Source of the DNA: Marsupella aquatica
Taxonomy: Eukaryota; Marchantiophyta
Direction: 5' to 3'
Assembly: GCA_973895155.1 (NCBI GenBank)
Contig: OZ316892.1
Coordinates: 5,146,001-5,210,000 of the forward strand
Length of the DNA stretch: 64,000 nucleotides
This document shows positions 10,622-22,389 of this stretch, piece by piece. The position numbers were made by a program, and so were the translations under genes. The notes under the pieces are model-generated. The model searched no databases, was not told the DNA's origin, and saw only the letters and a list, made by a program, of their open reading frames with translations. The first letter of the stretch is position 1; every line of letters begins with the position of its first letter.

Positions 10622-12552
10622 ATGTCGGTGAGCGAGCTCGCCGTCACGTATGCGGCTCTCATCCTCCACGACGATGGCATTCCCATCACAGTATCCTCCT
10701 CACCTGGCTACGCATTGTGCATCCTCTTCGTGTCTGTTTTTGCTGCGGACTTTGCTTGATGTGGTGGGGTTTGACGGCGTCAGTCTTCTTGGTGTGCGGA
10801 TTTATTTGCGCTTGTCTAAGGTGAGGGAGAACTGAAATTGGACGAAATGAGTCTGCTTTGGTGGAGCAGTTTCTGTTTGCTTCTTTCGTTGCAGTCCAAG
10901 CAAGCAAGAACTTAAACTAATTGAGCTGCTTGCTTATAATGCAATATTTGGGGTTGTGGGTCTCTTGCCCTCAGCGGGTAAGCGTAAGCTAAAATTGTGG
11001 ATATGACATGTTCTGGAATATTAGGTCTCCTTCCCGAAAGAGAGTCTCGGGACAGTTATTCTCCTTCTCGTTACCAATACTTAGAGTGCCTATGACGATA
11101 AGTTTTCAGCTGATGGTTTCACCAGGTGTTGATTCTCACTCTTTGTCACTACCACTGAGGCACCTGCTAACTTCGCAAAGAATTGGAGTCTGGGAATTAT
11201 CTTCTTGCTTCTTCTTAGTATGTGCAGTCGGCTGGAAAATAGGCCCGTTTCAATGAGAGCAATGTCCAGAATTGGTTGCGATAGAGCCTTTCGGATTCAA
11301 GAAATTCTGCTGTAACAGTGAATGATGACAATGGGCTTGCTCTTCCTACAGTTTTGCCTGTTACCGTCGGTTGTTGTCGGGAAATTGACACACCGCGCTG
11401 TATTTTGAGTAGGGAAAGTTTGAATTCCTCTCGTGAGTCTCCTAGTAGTCTGACGTAGGTCTCAGTCTGAGTATTGTACCATGACCATAGCCTAATTAGC
11501 AGGAATTCCTGCTAAGAATATAAAAAATGAAGTGTTGAACAAAGAATGAACTAAAGGTGAAGGAAGCTTGCGAGAAGAATGAAATACCAATTACAAATTA
11601 TTTGATAAGAAATGATTGAACCTACGAATGAAGCTTTCCTATTATTTGATAAGAAATGAATGAACCTATGAATGAAACCTCTTCCAAGTAGCGGAAGAGA
11701 AGGGAGACAGTGATGAGTTTTTAGAACATTGTAGCGTATGCTACCAAAGAAGGGTTCCTTGACCTCTGGTTTAGAGCGAGAAACTTGCCACGTTAGTAAA
11801 GGCAGCTGGCGTGACCGTCGAGTCATACTGGCCCTCCCTCTTCGCCAAGCTGCTCGAGAAGGTCAGCGTGGAGGACCTGATCACCAACGTCGGTTCGGGT
11901 AAGGGTTCGTTTGCAACGTGCTTTGTTCACTCACTGCCGTCGACGTGGTATCATGTTGCTCATGGGAAGAGCTGGATCATGTCCTGAGCTTGGCCTAATT
12001 CATTCCACGCTTTTTGCAGGTGGAGGTGGTGCTGTCTCAGTGGGTGCTGCTCCAGCAGCTGCCTCAGGTGGGGCACCAGCCGCCGAGGAGAAGAAAGTAG
12101 AAGAGAAGGTACTAATTTGCACACCAATTGCCGTTCCTGGTTTGCCTTGCTACACTCTTAGATTTCTTTGCCCTGGTATAGCACTCCTCACGTGGATTAC
12201 AGCCAGTCTTGGTATTACGTAAGGCATTTGGTGAGGATGCCTATGATTAGCGGAGGGCTGTCATGTGGTTTGCTGCGTAGAAGCGTCCCTGTGTCGATGT
12301 TGTCAAATATTGCATGTTGGAAAGATCGAAACACTTTTCTCTATATCTGCTCATTGGAAATATTGCATGACTCCTAGCCTAGCTTTTCTTTTAATACATT
12401 CTTGAATTGCCCGTAGTGAAAATGCAGCTTCTAGAGGAAATGATTGGTTAGGGTTCTGTAGGTTGAAGTTCTGACAAGGTTTTTTTTGTATAAATTAGGT
12501 TGAGGAGAAGGAGGAGAGCGATGACGATATGGGCTTCAGCTTGTTCGATTAG
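10622..12552 (+). CDS. RPP1: 60S acidic ribosomal protein P1 (four exons, 111 aa)
   Basis: P1 forms heterodimers with P2 on the P0 stalk of the large ribosomal subunit and recruits translation GTPases. Exons are 10622-10690, 11775-11898, 12020-12108 and 12499-12552, all with GT-AG introns (phases 0, 1, 0), giving 111 residues, the usual length. The N-terminal helical dimerisation domain starts [19 protein letters not shown] and continues [20 protein letters not shown]. It is followed by [19 protein letters not shown], a Gly/Ala-rich hinge ([18 protein letters not shown]), an acidic/lysine segment and the conserved end [13 protein letters not shown], which binds elongation factors. P1 rather than P2 is indicated by the start and by the [11 protein letters not shown] segment. 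The ATG at 10622 is the first in-frame ATG, although the frame stays open for about 80 codons upstream. Intron 1 is long (1084 bp) and holds a small tandem repeat. All key motifs are intact and the gene looks functional. Confidence 0.95.
11597..11676. repeat. 36-bp tandem repeat inside intron 1 of the P1 gene
   Basis: ATTATTTGATAAGAAATGA with its downstream sequence occurs at 11597-11632 and 11641-11676, with three mismatches and a period of 44 bp. It lies wholly within the intron and has no visible effect on splice sites. Confidence 0.75.
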
Positions 12553-12934
12553 TCTAGCCATTTTTTGTGATCTTCGAGGCAATACCTCTCGTGAGGGCTC
12601 ATTTTTCCACGGTGTATCTGAGATCCCATTGATGTACGAAGAGAGATAGGAATTACGACCGTGCATTTTTGTCTGCTGTCTAGTAATTTCATGTTTATAA
12701 CAACACATTCAAGTGCTCAGTCAGTTTTGTTCATGTGTTGCGACGATGAAACTATCGTTTGCTGACCGGTTTCTTTTGCACTCGAAGTGAGAGGTCGTCT
12801 GACTGATCACTCCGTCCCATTTTGGTTGAGTTGTTTGGGTTATTCCTCATTTCTCAACCAACGATTGATAAACTTACCCTGTAGCAGCAAATTGATGTCT
12901 GGAAAAGTTATTGACGCAACTCTAGTCTTGCTTT
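12553..12934. other. 3' flank of the P1 gene
   Basis: Contains the presumed 3' UTR. I see no canonical AATAAA close to the stop codon, which is common in plants. No further gene is recognised. Confidence 0.4.
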
Positions 12935-13399
12935 TGGTAGCCAGTCATCACCAAAGCCAGTCGCATTCTCTATACGTGCCTGTGGTAGCCTGTCATCACC
13001 AAAGCTCTTGTGATTGATGAGCGTCAAACTAGATTGGCGGTGGTCTGCAACGACAATGTTTCACGTTATGCCCTCAAGACCCACTATACTGGGCGAGCTG
13101 TCGGCATCGGTAATACTGGTTCAGGCAAACCTGCCTGCTAAATCTGTTGTGGGGACAAAATGGTCATTTAGTCCTGTGAGGCTTAACCGAATTGAATACC
13201 AGGGCCCCCTGTGACTTTTGTTATCAAGGTGATATGAATGGAAGACTTCACGGCATGAAGGTAATGGTGCTTTCTTTGATTTCTTGTAATTTTGTCTAAC
13301 AGAATTGGGTCTTATATGAGCTGGTTTGTTGTGGTCCACTCCAGTCATGCCTGTGTGGGTCTAGAGAATGCGACTGGCTTTGGTGATGACTGGCTACCA
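12935..13399. repeat. Inverted repeat with 38-bp arms, 465 bp overall
   Basis: Positions 12935-12972 (starting TGGTAGCCAGTCATCACC) are the exact reverse complement of 13362-13399. A second, imperfect copy of the left arm follows at about 12982-13005 (TGTGGTAGCCTGTCATCACC). The roughly 390-bp spacer has no coding content. This could be a small non-autonomous DNA element or a transcribed hairpin; no target-site duplication is evident. Confidence 0.75.
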
Positions 13400-13590
13400 C
13401 AGGAAGTAACTATCAGGAAAGCATGGATAATGGTTTGAGAGTTGCCTTCGAGCTGCCTCCATAGCTCATGGATTGACTGAAGGAGAACTCTGGTGAGACT
13501 GCCATCCAGAAAAACTTCGAAGTAATGAGAGATACCAGACCTCTTCTCTCCTAGAAATAGGAGAAGCCTTCGGTAATTAAAGAAGGCTTT

Positions 13591-13733
13591 GAATTCTGAA
13601 AATACATTAAAGGAGTAAATGGAACTTTCCAAAGGAGCTCCATTCTGAAAGCTCCATTCTGAAAATACTCCTTTGGAATGATAGGAAAGCTCCATTCTGA
13701 AAATACATTAAAGGAGCTCAAATGGAACTTCCT
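13591..13733. repeat. Clustered short repeats around CTCCATTCTGAAA
   Basis: CTCCATTCTGAAA or a shortened form occurs about four times. The block running from TTCTGAAAATACATTAAAGG into AAATGGAACTTCC is repeated about 101 bp apart (13594 and 13695). Looks like local slippage or unequal exchange. Confidence 0.7.
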
Positions 13734-13759
13734 GTTTGCCAGAATGCTTGGAGGATAAC

Positions 13760-14300
13760 AAAAGCTCAAATGGACCTCCATGCTTACTAAAATTCTCTGT
13801 GATACTTTGGCAACCAGGATGGACTGCAACAAAACCGACTATCGTGCTCAATACAGGACATGTTATATATATAGTGAAATGTGTAAAAGAAAACGAGTCA
13901 TCCTTGGATACAGCACATTTTTAGCACATATTATGTACATAGTGAAATTTGGGAAGAAAATGAGTCATCCTTGGAAGCTCGCATGCCTCTCAATTCTCTA
14001 TGAAACTCGGTACTCATACAGCACATATATAGATAGTGAAATGAGGGAAATCAGTCATCCTGGCCTCTAAATATGAAACTTGGTGTAATCAAGCTCATTG
14101 GAACTCCATGCTTGCCAAATTTCTCAGATTTACTTCAGCACCCTGGTGGACTGCAACAAAACCCTCTATCATGCTCATACAGCACATATTATATAGATGA
14201 GTGAAATGTGGGAAGAAATCAAGCCATCCTTGGAAATTTGCAGGCCACTCAATTCTCTATGAAACTTGATGACAACAAGCTCATTGGAAAGATCTTTCCA
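13760..14300. repeat. Degenerate tandem repeats, unit about 330 bp with internal sub-repeats
   Basis: The segment beginning TGGACCTCCATGCTTACTAA near 13769 returns near 14098 as TGGAACTCCATGCTTGCCAA, and both continue into GGACTGCAACAAAACC. Within the units the phrase TAGTGAAATNNGGGAAGAAA followed by a GTCATCCTTGG-like string recurs at about 13870, 13938, 14031 and 14196. No coding potential is seen. Confidence 0.7.
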
Positions 14301-14965
14301 AAATGTTTCTCATGAACCCAAAAGTCCAGATTAAATTGCATATTGAGGAGATACTGGGTGTCATACTGAATATGTTAACAATGAGTGATGCACTAATCTT
14401 GAGATATTCATAACTCACAATCCTTAGAGAAATTAGAGATATTAAAGTTTGTTGGAAGACTTTCTGAATACAATAACAAAGTGACTAAGGAATCTTAAGA
14501 AATCCAGAACTCTCCCCATTCTTAGAGAAATTAGAAATATTAGACTCTGTTGGAAAGATATTACAACCCGTTCTAAGGAGCCCAAGAAGTGCAAGACATC
14601 AAAGGGAAATATTGGAAGTCAAAATTGTTGCTGAAGATTTTTAGGAAACAATTAAGGTGTCAATGAGTGAAAGGTGTGAAAAGGGTTTACTTGCAGTTCT
14701 TCGGGGTTCCATGTTTCACAGGCTAGGTGGATGGGAGCATCATGTTCTCTCTCTTGTTACAGCTTCTTTTAATTATGTTTTCATGTTCAATGCATACCAG
14801 ATTGCAGATTGTTCCTTTCTGATAATATTCCCCTTTTCTGTGAAAGCAACTTACAAGTGAAGTACATACACCCATAGTGTTCCTTTCTAATTGTAATCTA
14901 TATCTTACTTAATCAACCGACAATTTGAGTATCTGACCCCATAGCCCAAGGGCAAAGGTCACCAA
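14301..14965. other. Non-coding, no feature recognised
   Basis: AT-rich sequence. Phrases such as CTTAGAGAAATTAGANATATTA recur (about 14424 and 14522), suggesting old duplication. No gene is recognised. Confidence 0.4.
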
Positions 14966-15437
14966 ATCGAGCTCTTCCCATGATATACCTCAAAACTTAT
15001 ATGACTTCATCTCCATGTGTCTCACGAGGTAGAAATCTCACGTTAGCTACAGGAGTCTAATTTTTTCATTCATTAGAAGACGATGCAACCAGAGCCCAGG
15101 GAAGCACTTTCTAATAATTTGAAAGGTGACCAAAATTTCATGTCCATTTGTCTCACAAGGTGTAAATCTCACTTTAGCTACAGAAGACTTTCTTATCTCA
15201 ATCGAGCTCTTCCCATGATATACCTCAAAACTTATATGACTTCATCTCCATGTGTCTCACGAGGTAGAATCTCACGTTAGCTACAGGAGTCTAATTTTTT
15301 CATTCATTAGAAGACGATGCAACCAGAGCCCAGGGAAGCACTTTCTAATAATTTGAAAGGTGACCAAAATTTCATGTCCATTTGTCTCACAAGGTGTAAA
15401 TCTCACTTTAGCTACAGAAGACTTTCTTATCTCAATC
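14966..15437. repeat. Near-identical 235-bp tandem duplication
   Basis: Copy 1 is 14966-15200 and copy 2 is 15201 to about 15437. Both begin ATCGAGCTCTTCCCATGATA and end CTTTCTTATCTCAATC. The only difference I see is one base lost in the second copy (GGTAGAAATCTC against GGTAGAATCTC). Each unit is itself built of two older diverged halves (TCTCACGAGGTAGAAATCTC and TCTCACAAGGTGTAAATCTC). The identity implies a very recent event, or an assembly duplication. Confidence 0.9.
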
Positions 15438-16880
15438 ACTAGAAGACGAGAACGTCCTTGTTTAATTTTCTGGCTCAATCTGTGGAAGTTATCCACATCT
15501 CAATCACTACCGCACTAGACAATAATTTTATTGCTCAACGAACTGGCTCAAGGCTCAGAAGACAGAAGCAGACACCAAGTTTTTGAGTACAATTCTACAG
15601 TCTCCTGCAATGGATTAGGTACGGCACGAGTAGGGCACACAGTTGCTTTTGCAGCTGGACAGAAATTCCTTCCATTCACTAGAAAACGAGGATTTCCTTC
15701 CTGTCAACGAACTCCTTAATTTCTCTCCAGCAGACTTGACTTTGCACTCAGAAATGAATGCTGAACTTGAAGCCCCCTAATAAAGGCTCTGGGTACTGTG
15801 TCCTTCACCAACTCTTTATTCCCTCTCCTTTTCTCCTTTTTCCATGTGCATTATTATGTTTCTTGATTTTAGACGCGCATCTTTCATGACCCTCATTGCT
15901 TCAGGAATGCCTCAAGTTCGTTTTCTTCCTTGTGTTAAATTAAAATTATAGCCAAAGATGACAGTCAGGTTTTTTTAATTACTTGCGTTTTGATGCCATA
16001 GTAATTATTATCGTTATACCACATCTATTCTAACGATATAAGTTCATTCAAAGTAAAACCTGATTTCAAGTAGGATCCAAGTCCGGAAGAGAGTGGCAAT
16101 CACCCAACTTTTACACCTGTGAAAAAAATGGTAAATTTATTGTAGGGTAATCCACCAAGGGGTTCTGGGATGTAATCCCCAATAACGGTGAGCCCAAGGG
16201 GGTTACAGCCATGGCCCTTGAGTGTAAATGTATCAAGCATAAGCCCTGAGTCTAGTTTCACTCTCTATGTGACCTGAAATTCTATGATTTATGAGTTATA
16301 CACCCCCGCCCCTATATATAGATCACAATGTTTGTCAAGATACGTTCATTGTAGGATGGGCAAACCTGCATGGACTGTTCTGAATAGTCATTGTTAAGTC
16401 ACATAACATCTCAGCTTCCTTTGTATAGAAATTTATTCTTTTTGGGTGTGAAAAAACTGCTTGCTCTATGGGAATCCTAAGTCAAACATAATGGTCCATC
16501 CCAGCCAGCATTATTCTTTAGTGCAAATTTTCGCCAAATTCCACTCACTAAAAATTTGACAGGCTTTTTGTCTCATTTAGCCAGTTCCTGATGGTTATCC
16601 TTAATTCTAGGTAGACCTAAACACAATAATTAATCTAGAGAAACTAAATAAGGAATATTCTTAGTTTCTTTTACTCTTCCCAAGATGACATTATACACCG
16701 TGGCTAACAAAGAAACACCTTGAAAATGTTCCCAGCATCAGCATCAACTTCCAAGCCCTGGGGATGACATCACTAAATTGTAATGAAATACTTTTAATTT
16801 TCAAGCCTGGGGATGTAATCAATAACTTGTAATGAAAATCTCTCCAATTTTTGGTGTTTCCATTATACAGTTACCACCTA
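15438..16880. other. Intergenic, no gene recognised
   Basis: AT-rich. Near 16745-16840 the phrase CAAGCCTGGGGATGTNATCA followed by TTGTAATGAAAAT-like sequence is present twice. Degenerate pieces resemble the 78-bp array that follows. No coding region is recognised. Confidence 0.45.
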
Positions 16881-16889
16881 GCCATAGAC

Positions 16890-17208
16890 CCATCCCCAGA
16901 CCCATAACCTAGAATTTAACAGATTTCCTTAAATCTAGGGGGATCTGACTGTCAAATTAATAGGAAACTTTGCCACGGACCCGATTACCTATTTAACAGA
17001 TTTCCTTAAATCTAGGGGGATCTGACTGTCAAATTAATAGAAAAATTAGCACAGACCCCGTCGCCTACAATTAACAGATTTCCTTAAATCTAGGGGTATC
17101 TGAGTGTCACATTAATACGAAAATTAGCCACAGACCCCATCACCTAGAATTTAACAGATTTCCTTAAATCTAGGGGGATCTGACTGTCAAACTAACAGGA
17201 AAATTAGA
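16890..17208. repeat. Four-copy tandem array, unit about 78 bp
   Basis: TTAACAGATTTCCTTAAATC with its continuation (TAGGGGGATCTGACTGTCAA) occurs four times at roughly 78-bp spacing. The linkers end in AGCCACAGACCCC(A/G)TC-like sequence. Each unit contains a small palindrome (AGATTTCCTTAAATCT). Related single, diverged copies occur near 48.86, 54.79 and 55.65 kb, so the unit seems to come from a dispersed repeat family. Confidence 0.85.
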
Positions 17209-20200
17209 TAAATAATATTGCTTGGATCTCACCTTAAAAAATTAGGCTGATGTACAGTTCTGTACTGTGGTAGATGATTGTACACAGTGCGTGATACGTA
17301 TGAGTGATTGATTGCTACCGATCGACGTGATTGCGTGCGTTAGAATTCCGGGAGAAAAATTAGTGGAGAATGTTACGCGTCCATGTCAAATCTGTGTGCG
17401 TGCCCATCGATTGATTTTGCCTATCTGCCTCCTTTCATCCTTCGGTTGACCTGCTGACTGTGAGAGGTGATGACGTGAAGTTGTCGGGATAAGCTTGCTC
17501 TCCTTTGGAATCCACCATTGGAATCCAAAATCTAGGAATGTTTCCCGCAATTCCAGGCGTGTCGGTCGTCCTCCCTTCCCCTGATCTCCTCCTTGCCCCA
17601 CTTACTCAGGTATTTCCGGGCATGGATTTGGGCCCTGTGGTCCTGGAAGTACACAACCGCACATGGCTGCGAGAGCACTTCACTTGTTTCGGAAAAAGTG
17701 AAGACATGGATGGCGCTAGAGTTTTCGACATCCTCAATCCCTGACTCTATCAAGTAAGCCTTGGAATGGGAGGAATTTACAGCTTACCATTCACAGGGTG
17801 TTCGATTGTGGGTCGTTTTTTTATTTTGGCGCTGACGGAGTTATTTCATCCGCACTGTTATGTGGGTCTTTAGATTTTTCGCTTTCTGTGAAATGATGGA
17901 TCTTCTGCTTCTTGTTCGTCACGCGAAAGACGATAGAATACGAAACGAATGAGGTGGAGAGATGCAAGATGTCCGTCACACGCTTTTGCAATCGTGGGTC
18001 TTTTGTTGTTCTGACATTGACGGTACTGTGGTCTGTTGATTCTTTGCTGCTGTAATTTGATTGATCTTTATCTAAGCTTCGGTCTGCACAGCCGAAAGAG
18101 AATAGAATACAACAGGAATGAGCGGATGGATGGATGTAACAGATTGTGCAAGTGAGGAGTGGGACCCTGCGGAGGGAACAACAAAATGCATGAATGATAG
18201 CACATTTACGTTGGATAGCGGCTGTAGTCCTGTAGCTGGAGCGGAATGCACAACAATATGCGACATGAGCGGCAGACAGGAGTCAAACAACGTGGAACCA
18301 GTCGTTGAAAGTAGGTTCAACTTTGGTGGAAAGTGGGGCCGGTTTTATGCCTACGATATGAGAGTCTAACTCCTTGTTCGGTTCCTGGGGTGTTTGTCAT
18401 ATCTCTTCACATGTCAATGATTTGTACACCTTTTACAAGATTGCGATTCTATTGCATATGCCGGGAGAGATGAGGATGATCCTTGCCAGACACTGGGTCA
18501 GGATGTGCAGTGAACATGTTCAGTTTTATCACTGTAGCACTCAGACACAGGTAACTCAAATTAAATGCTTCGTAGACTCCAGTCAGGTTCCACATTGTCC
18601 GAGGACTATCAGCAGAATTAACAATACCCCTAATCGGTGGCGACAGGGGAGTAAAGTTTGAACTCACAGTCTTGGTCTTTGAGAAAGCTCGAGATAAGCT
18701 ACTGTTCCAGGAGAAAGCTTTATCCACCACCCATGAAAGTGAAGTCATGTATCCCCGGGGGCCAAAGCGTCCATGAGACAGCTTTCGTTCGTAAGCAAGG
18801 TAGGAGTAGAGACAAAGCAGGTTTAATTTTTTTCCACTTGACGACTTTCGGCCACTTTGTAGAGACTCAGTTCATGCATTTTACATGAATTGGAGTAGTG
18901 GGTTGGCAATCGGCTTACGGCCGGGGTAAATCTTAAAAGAGAGAATCTCAAAAGAGACCTTTGGCAAATCTGTACATCTCGGAGTCCTTGTGACACCAGC
19001 TCACTCCTTAGGTATGTAAGAACTTCTAAATTTGGCTTCACTTTCCCTTTTAGGTCGCTCTTTCCGACAAGTACTGTACCCACGTCTAAGATTCAGCTGC
19101 TCACAAATTCTCCAGCTTGGTACTTCAGAATTTTTGTGGAGACTTCGTCCCCACCAGTGAGTCAAGAGGCGCTCTCTAGGATCCCAAGCCGCAAGATATG
19201 TACTGTCACCTACTGGGAGATCATTCAAAGCCTAGGGTTGATACAAAGTGCCCACTATGTCACAATCGATGCAGGGTGCAATCGAAGTCACTCTTCAAAA
19301 GATCTCCACATAACTGATTCACGAGAACTCTTTCAAAGTACACGGCTCCCGAAGAGGCAAATGTTACTTAGTACAAAAGTGTTGCGGTGCCAGAAAAGAA
19401 TGGACTGACAAAAGGAAGGATGGGTATCTACTACTGCAACTGGTGTCCCCCCCGATAAATTCATGCTACTTGGGGTCTGGTGGATTTGAGGGGTTAGAGT
19501 CTCTCTCATCCATTACAAGTAGGCACATGGTTTGGGGATTTGAGTCATTTCTCTTTATTTCTTCCTCCTCGCTTTCCCACCTATAGTGGCAGCACTTAGT
19601 TTGGGGTTTCGAGCACTCTATCTCGCTGTGCTCCACAACAGCCTCGGAATTTGAGATCTCTCTGTGTCTCTCTCATCAACAAGATTAGACGCACTGCAGT
19701 TTCCTTCACATATATTTGGTCAGAGTGGAAGGATTCCTAAAAACCCTTTCCAACAAATCGATGGTTGTGGGAAGAACTGTCCGAATAACCTTGTCAGATT
19801 CTTACCTTTGACCTTTGTCCCTCTTTCTGTCTCAGGCTTTCTCGTCCACTATCAGGCATTCTCATCCACTATGTTGAAGGTTAAACTTCCCAGTTGGGAA
19901 ATGATTTGGTTGCTGGGCTATCTCATCCACACCTGTAGGCTAAAGCTTTCCAGACAAGCATCATCAAGTTGCTCTGGAAATCTGGAAGCAGCCTAGTGAA
20001 CGGGCCCACACAGAGAGAGGGATAGATCAAAATTCCAGAAGGACGTCAATCCATCCATCCAGACAGATGCACCACATGGGTGACACTTTTGAGAACAAAT
20101 AAGCTTCCGTGGGGCCCCTGGCGGGGCACCATCTTGATGTTTCTCACGTATTCCAAGTGTGGCCGTGCGAAAAACTCCTCTCTCCCAAGCCAAGCATGCA

Positions 20201-20850
20201 AAGTACGTCTTCACCAATGGCTACCAGGTGGGTGATACTGTTGCCTGTTGGTGTGCTATTCACTTCAAAAACGGACCGTCACAAGTTGTTGCACATCAAT
20301 CACATCACTGTAAGGTTTTCAGTTGCTACATTGCACTTCAGGTTGAATCTGTTGGCTACTTTGCAAAAAGGAAACAACAGAAACAGAACACATTTATCTG
20401 CTGAAAATCAGGTCAATGAATGGATCACTTCACTGGTTCCGAGTCCTCCGTTTGCATTCCATGGTGGCTCGTGAGTTTTATGGCATGGCCCGGGACCACA
20501 GACCTCTCACCCTCACAGACATTGATGGCAGGGGTGAATGATTCGTGGTAAGGAAATGGGAATCATCTACTCGCAGGTGGAAAAGCTGAATGAAATGTAG
20601 AAAAAACTTGCAATCACTCGCTCATCATTCGGGCAATTGTTTACCTGGAGAAAGAACGACAAACACACGAAGCACAAAAGCCTTCCCATGGCTCCGTGAA
20701 TCATATCTATTATTGTGCACAAGTAAACAACACAGCCAGACACCCCGACCTACTGTATGGAAATTAAGAGCCATAAACCCTGGTTTTAGACTATACCAGA
20801 CCCCCCATCCAACACTCACCTGAACTGGGATATTGAGTACATTTGTTCTA
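17209..20850. other. Intergenic, no gene recognised
   Basis: Holds several open frames of 60-120 codons (for example 17505-17744, 18118-18369, 19664-19996 and 20109-20474) with no family features. The composition is less AT-rich than the flanks, and phrases such as TCTCGTCCACTATCAGGCAT/TCTCATCCACTATG repeat near 19845. It may be old transposon sequence, but no diagnostic domain is visible. Confidence 0.4.
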
Positions 20851-20868
20851 CCCCCCCCCCCCCCCCCC
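20851..20868. repeat. Poly-C tract (18 C)
   Basis: An uninterrupted run of 18 cytosines followed by pyrimidine-rich sequence. The length in any assembly should be treated as uncertain. Confidence 0.95.
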
Positions 20869-22161
20869 TCCTTCTCTCACTTTATCAATTGGAGAGGGTG
20901 AGCTTGGACAAATTATGAGACTCGGCTTGTCCCAAGACCAATTACCTGTCATCTTGGGCTTGTCTAGTCTGGTTAAGCCACCCACATACAAGATGCGGGG
21001 AAATCCAGTAATTGAATTAGTTTGAATTGTGATCAGGATAGTAAATTAGACTAGTTTCGGGGACAGTTTAGGGTATAAATAAATTCTTATAAACAAACCA
21101 AAACCCTCTTCTCAATGGTCAATGGCTCAGTTTTCTACCAGTGATTAGAGTTGTGCATTGAAGAACCGGATGAAATGAAGGCGATTACAAGTGTTAGTCC
21201 AAAAAATGAGTAACCTTAAATTCTCACACCAACACAGATTGATTTGTGAAACTCAGAAGTTCAGGGGGGCAATGCTGTGAATGCAAACTAAGTTGTCTCA
21301 TTTTGGTTGTCTCATTCTGCTCCAGCAGAACTCCTGGTGACTACGAGTGGGGCACATCCCAAAGCCAAGCCCTAAAACTGGCAGTTTCAACCCCTATTCA
21401 AATCCTGAGTAGGTCAACTGAGAACTGACACTCAAACTCGCCCTGGATCCATGCCTAAATAATAGTTGACTCACCCTGACTTGCTCACATTAGATTAAAT
21501 TCCACAGGTATGTACTCCTTTTAAAATAATCAAGACTGTAGAGACTCTTTTGAAATAATCAACTTGCCAGGCTGTGAATATTTCTTTTGTAGTAAATATC
21601 TCTAAAGCTTTTTGTCATTTTATAAAGGGGAGACGGCTGAAAGCAAACCATGCAACTGGCTTTAGGAGGAGAAACTCATGTTTTATATTTTAGATATAGT
21701 TCCTAAACTATTGCAACACTTGTGGCGCACACGTATAGTGCAGGAGACAATTTGGACCACAACCCAGAGCTGAAAGTAGACCAAAAGTGTCTGATTGGGA
21801 TATAATTTGGCCACAGGTCACCCTGGCCATTTGAGCTGACCACCAGGTACTATTCAAGTGGGATAGAGGCATTACATTGAACCCAGAAAAAACCTGCCAA
21901 CTGGAAGAGAGACAGGATCTGAGAGGCAGGGACCCAATTAATTGGACAACACAAAAGGAAAATCCATGGAAGAACAAAGAGCCAAAAAGCCAGGTAGTCC
22001 CCTACAACTACAAAGGCACTTGCAGTCTAGTAAGTAACAAACTGAAAAGCCTGACAATGCCCCAGTAAACTGCATAGGAGGGTGTTACCCCAACAACCCA
22101 CGAAGGTGAAATTCAAGTGGGCAAAGAGTCCAGACAGGCCACAGAAAGGTTTACATAAATC
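20869..22161. other. Intergenic, no gene recognised
   Basis: No coding or structural signal identified beyond short chance open frames. Confidence 0.4.
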
Positions 22162-22389
22162 AATATCATATTGTAAAATACAGCATGAATTCTACATCAA
22201 ACTTTTTGAATTAACTGTTTCTGGTCCCTGCTCCTAAAAGGCTAAAAATGAACTATACGTGGGGATGGGATAGTAAAATATCATATTGTAAAATACAGTC
22301 TGAATTCACCCAGTTCTACTTGAAACTTTTTGCATGAACTTTCTCTGGTCCATGCTCCTAAAAATGAACTATACGTGGGGATAGGATAG
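22162..22389. repeat. Tandem duplication of about 115 bp
   Basis: ATATCATATTGTAAAATACA at 22163 returns at 22278. Both copies end in AAAATGAACTATACGTGGGG followed by AT(G/A)GGATAG. Differences include a short insertion in each copy, so the duplication is of moderate age. Confidence 0.85.
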
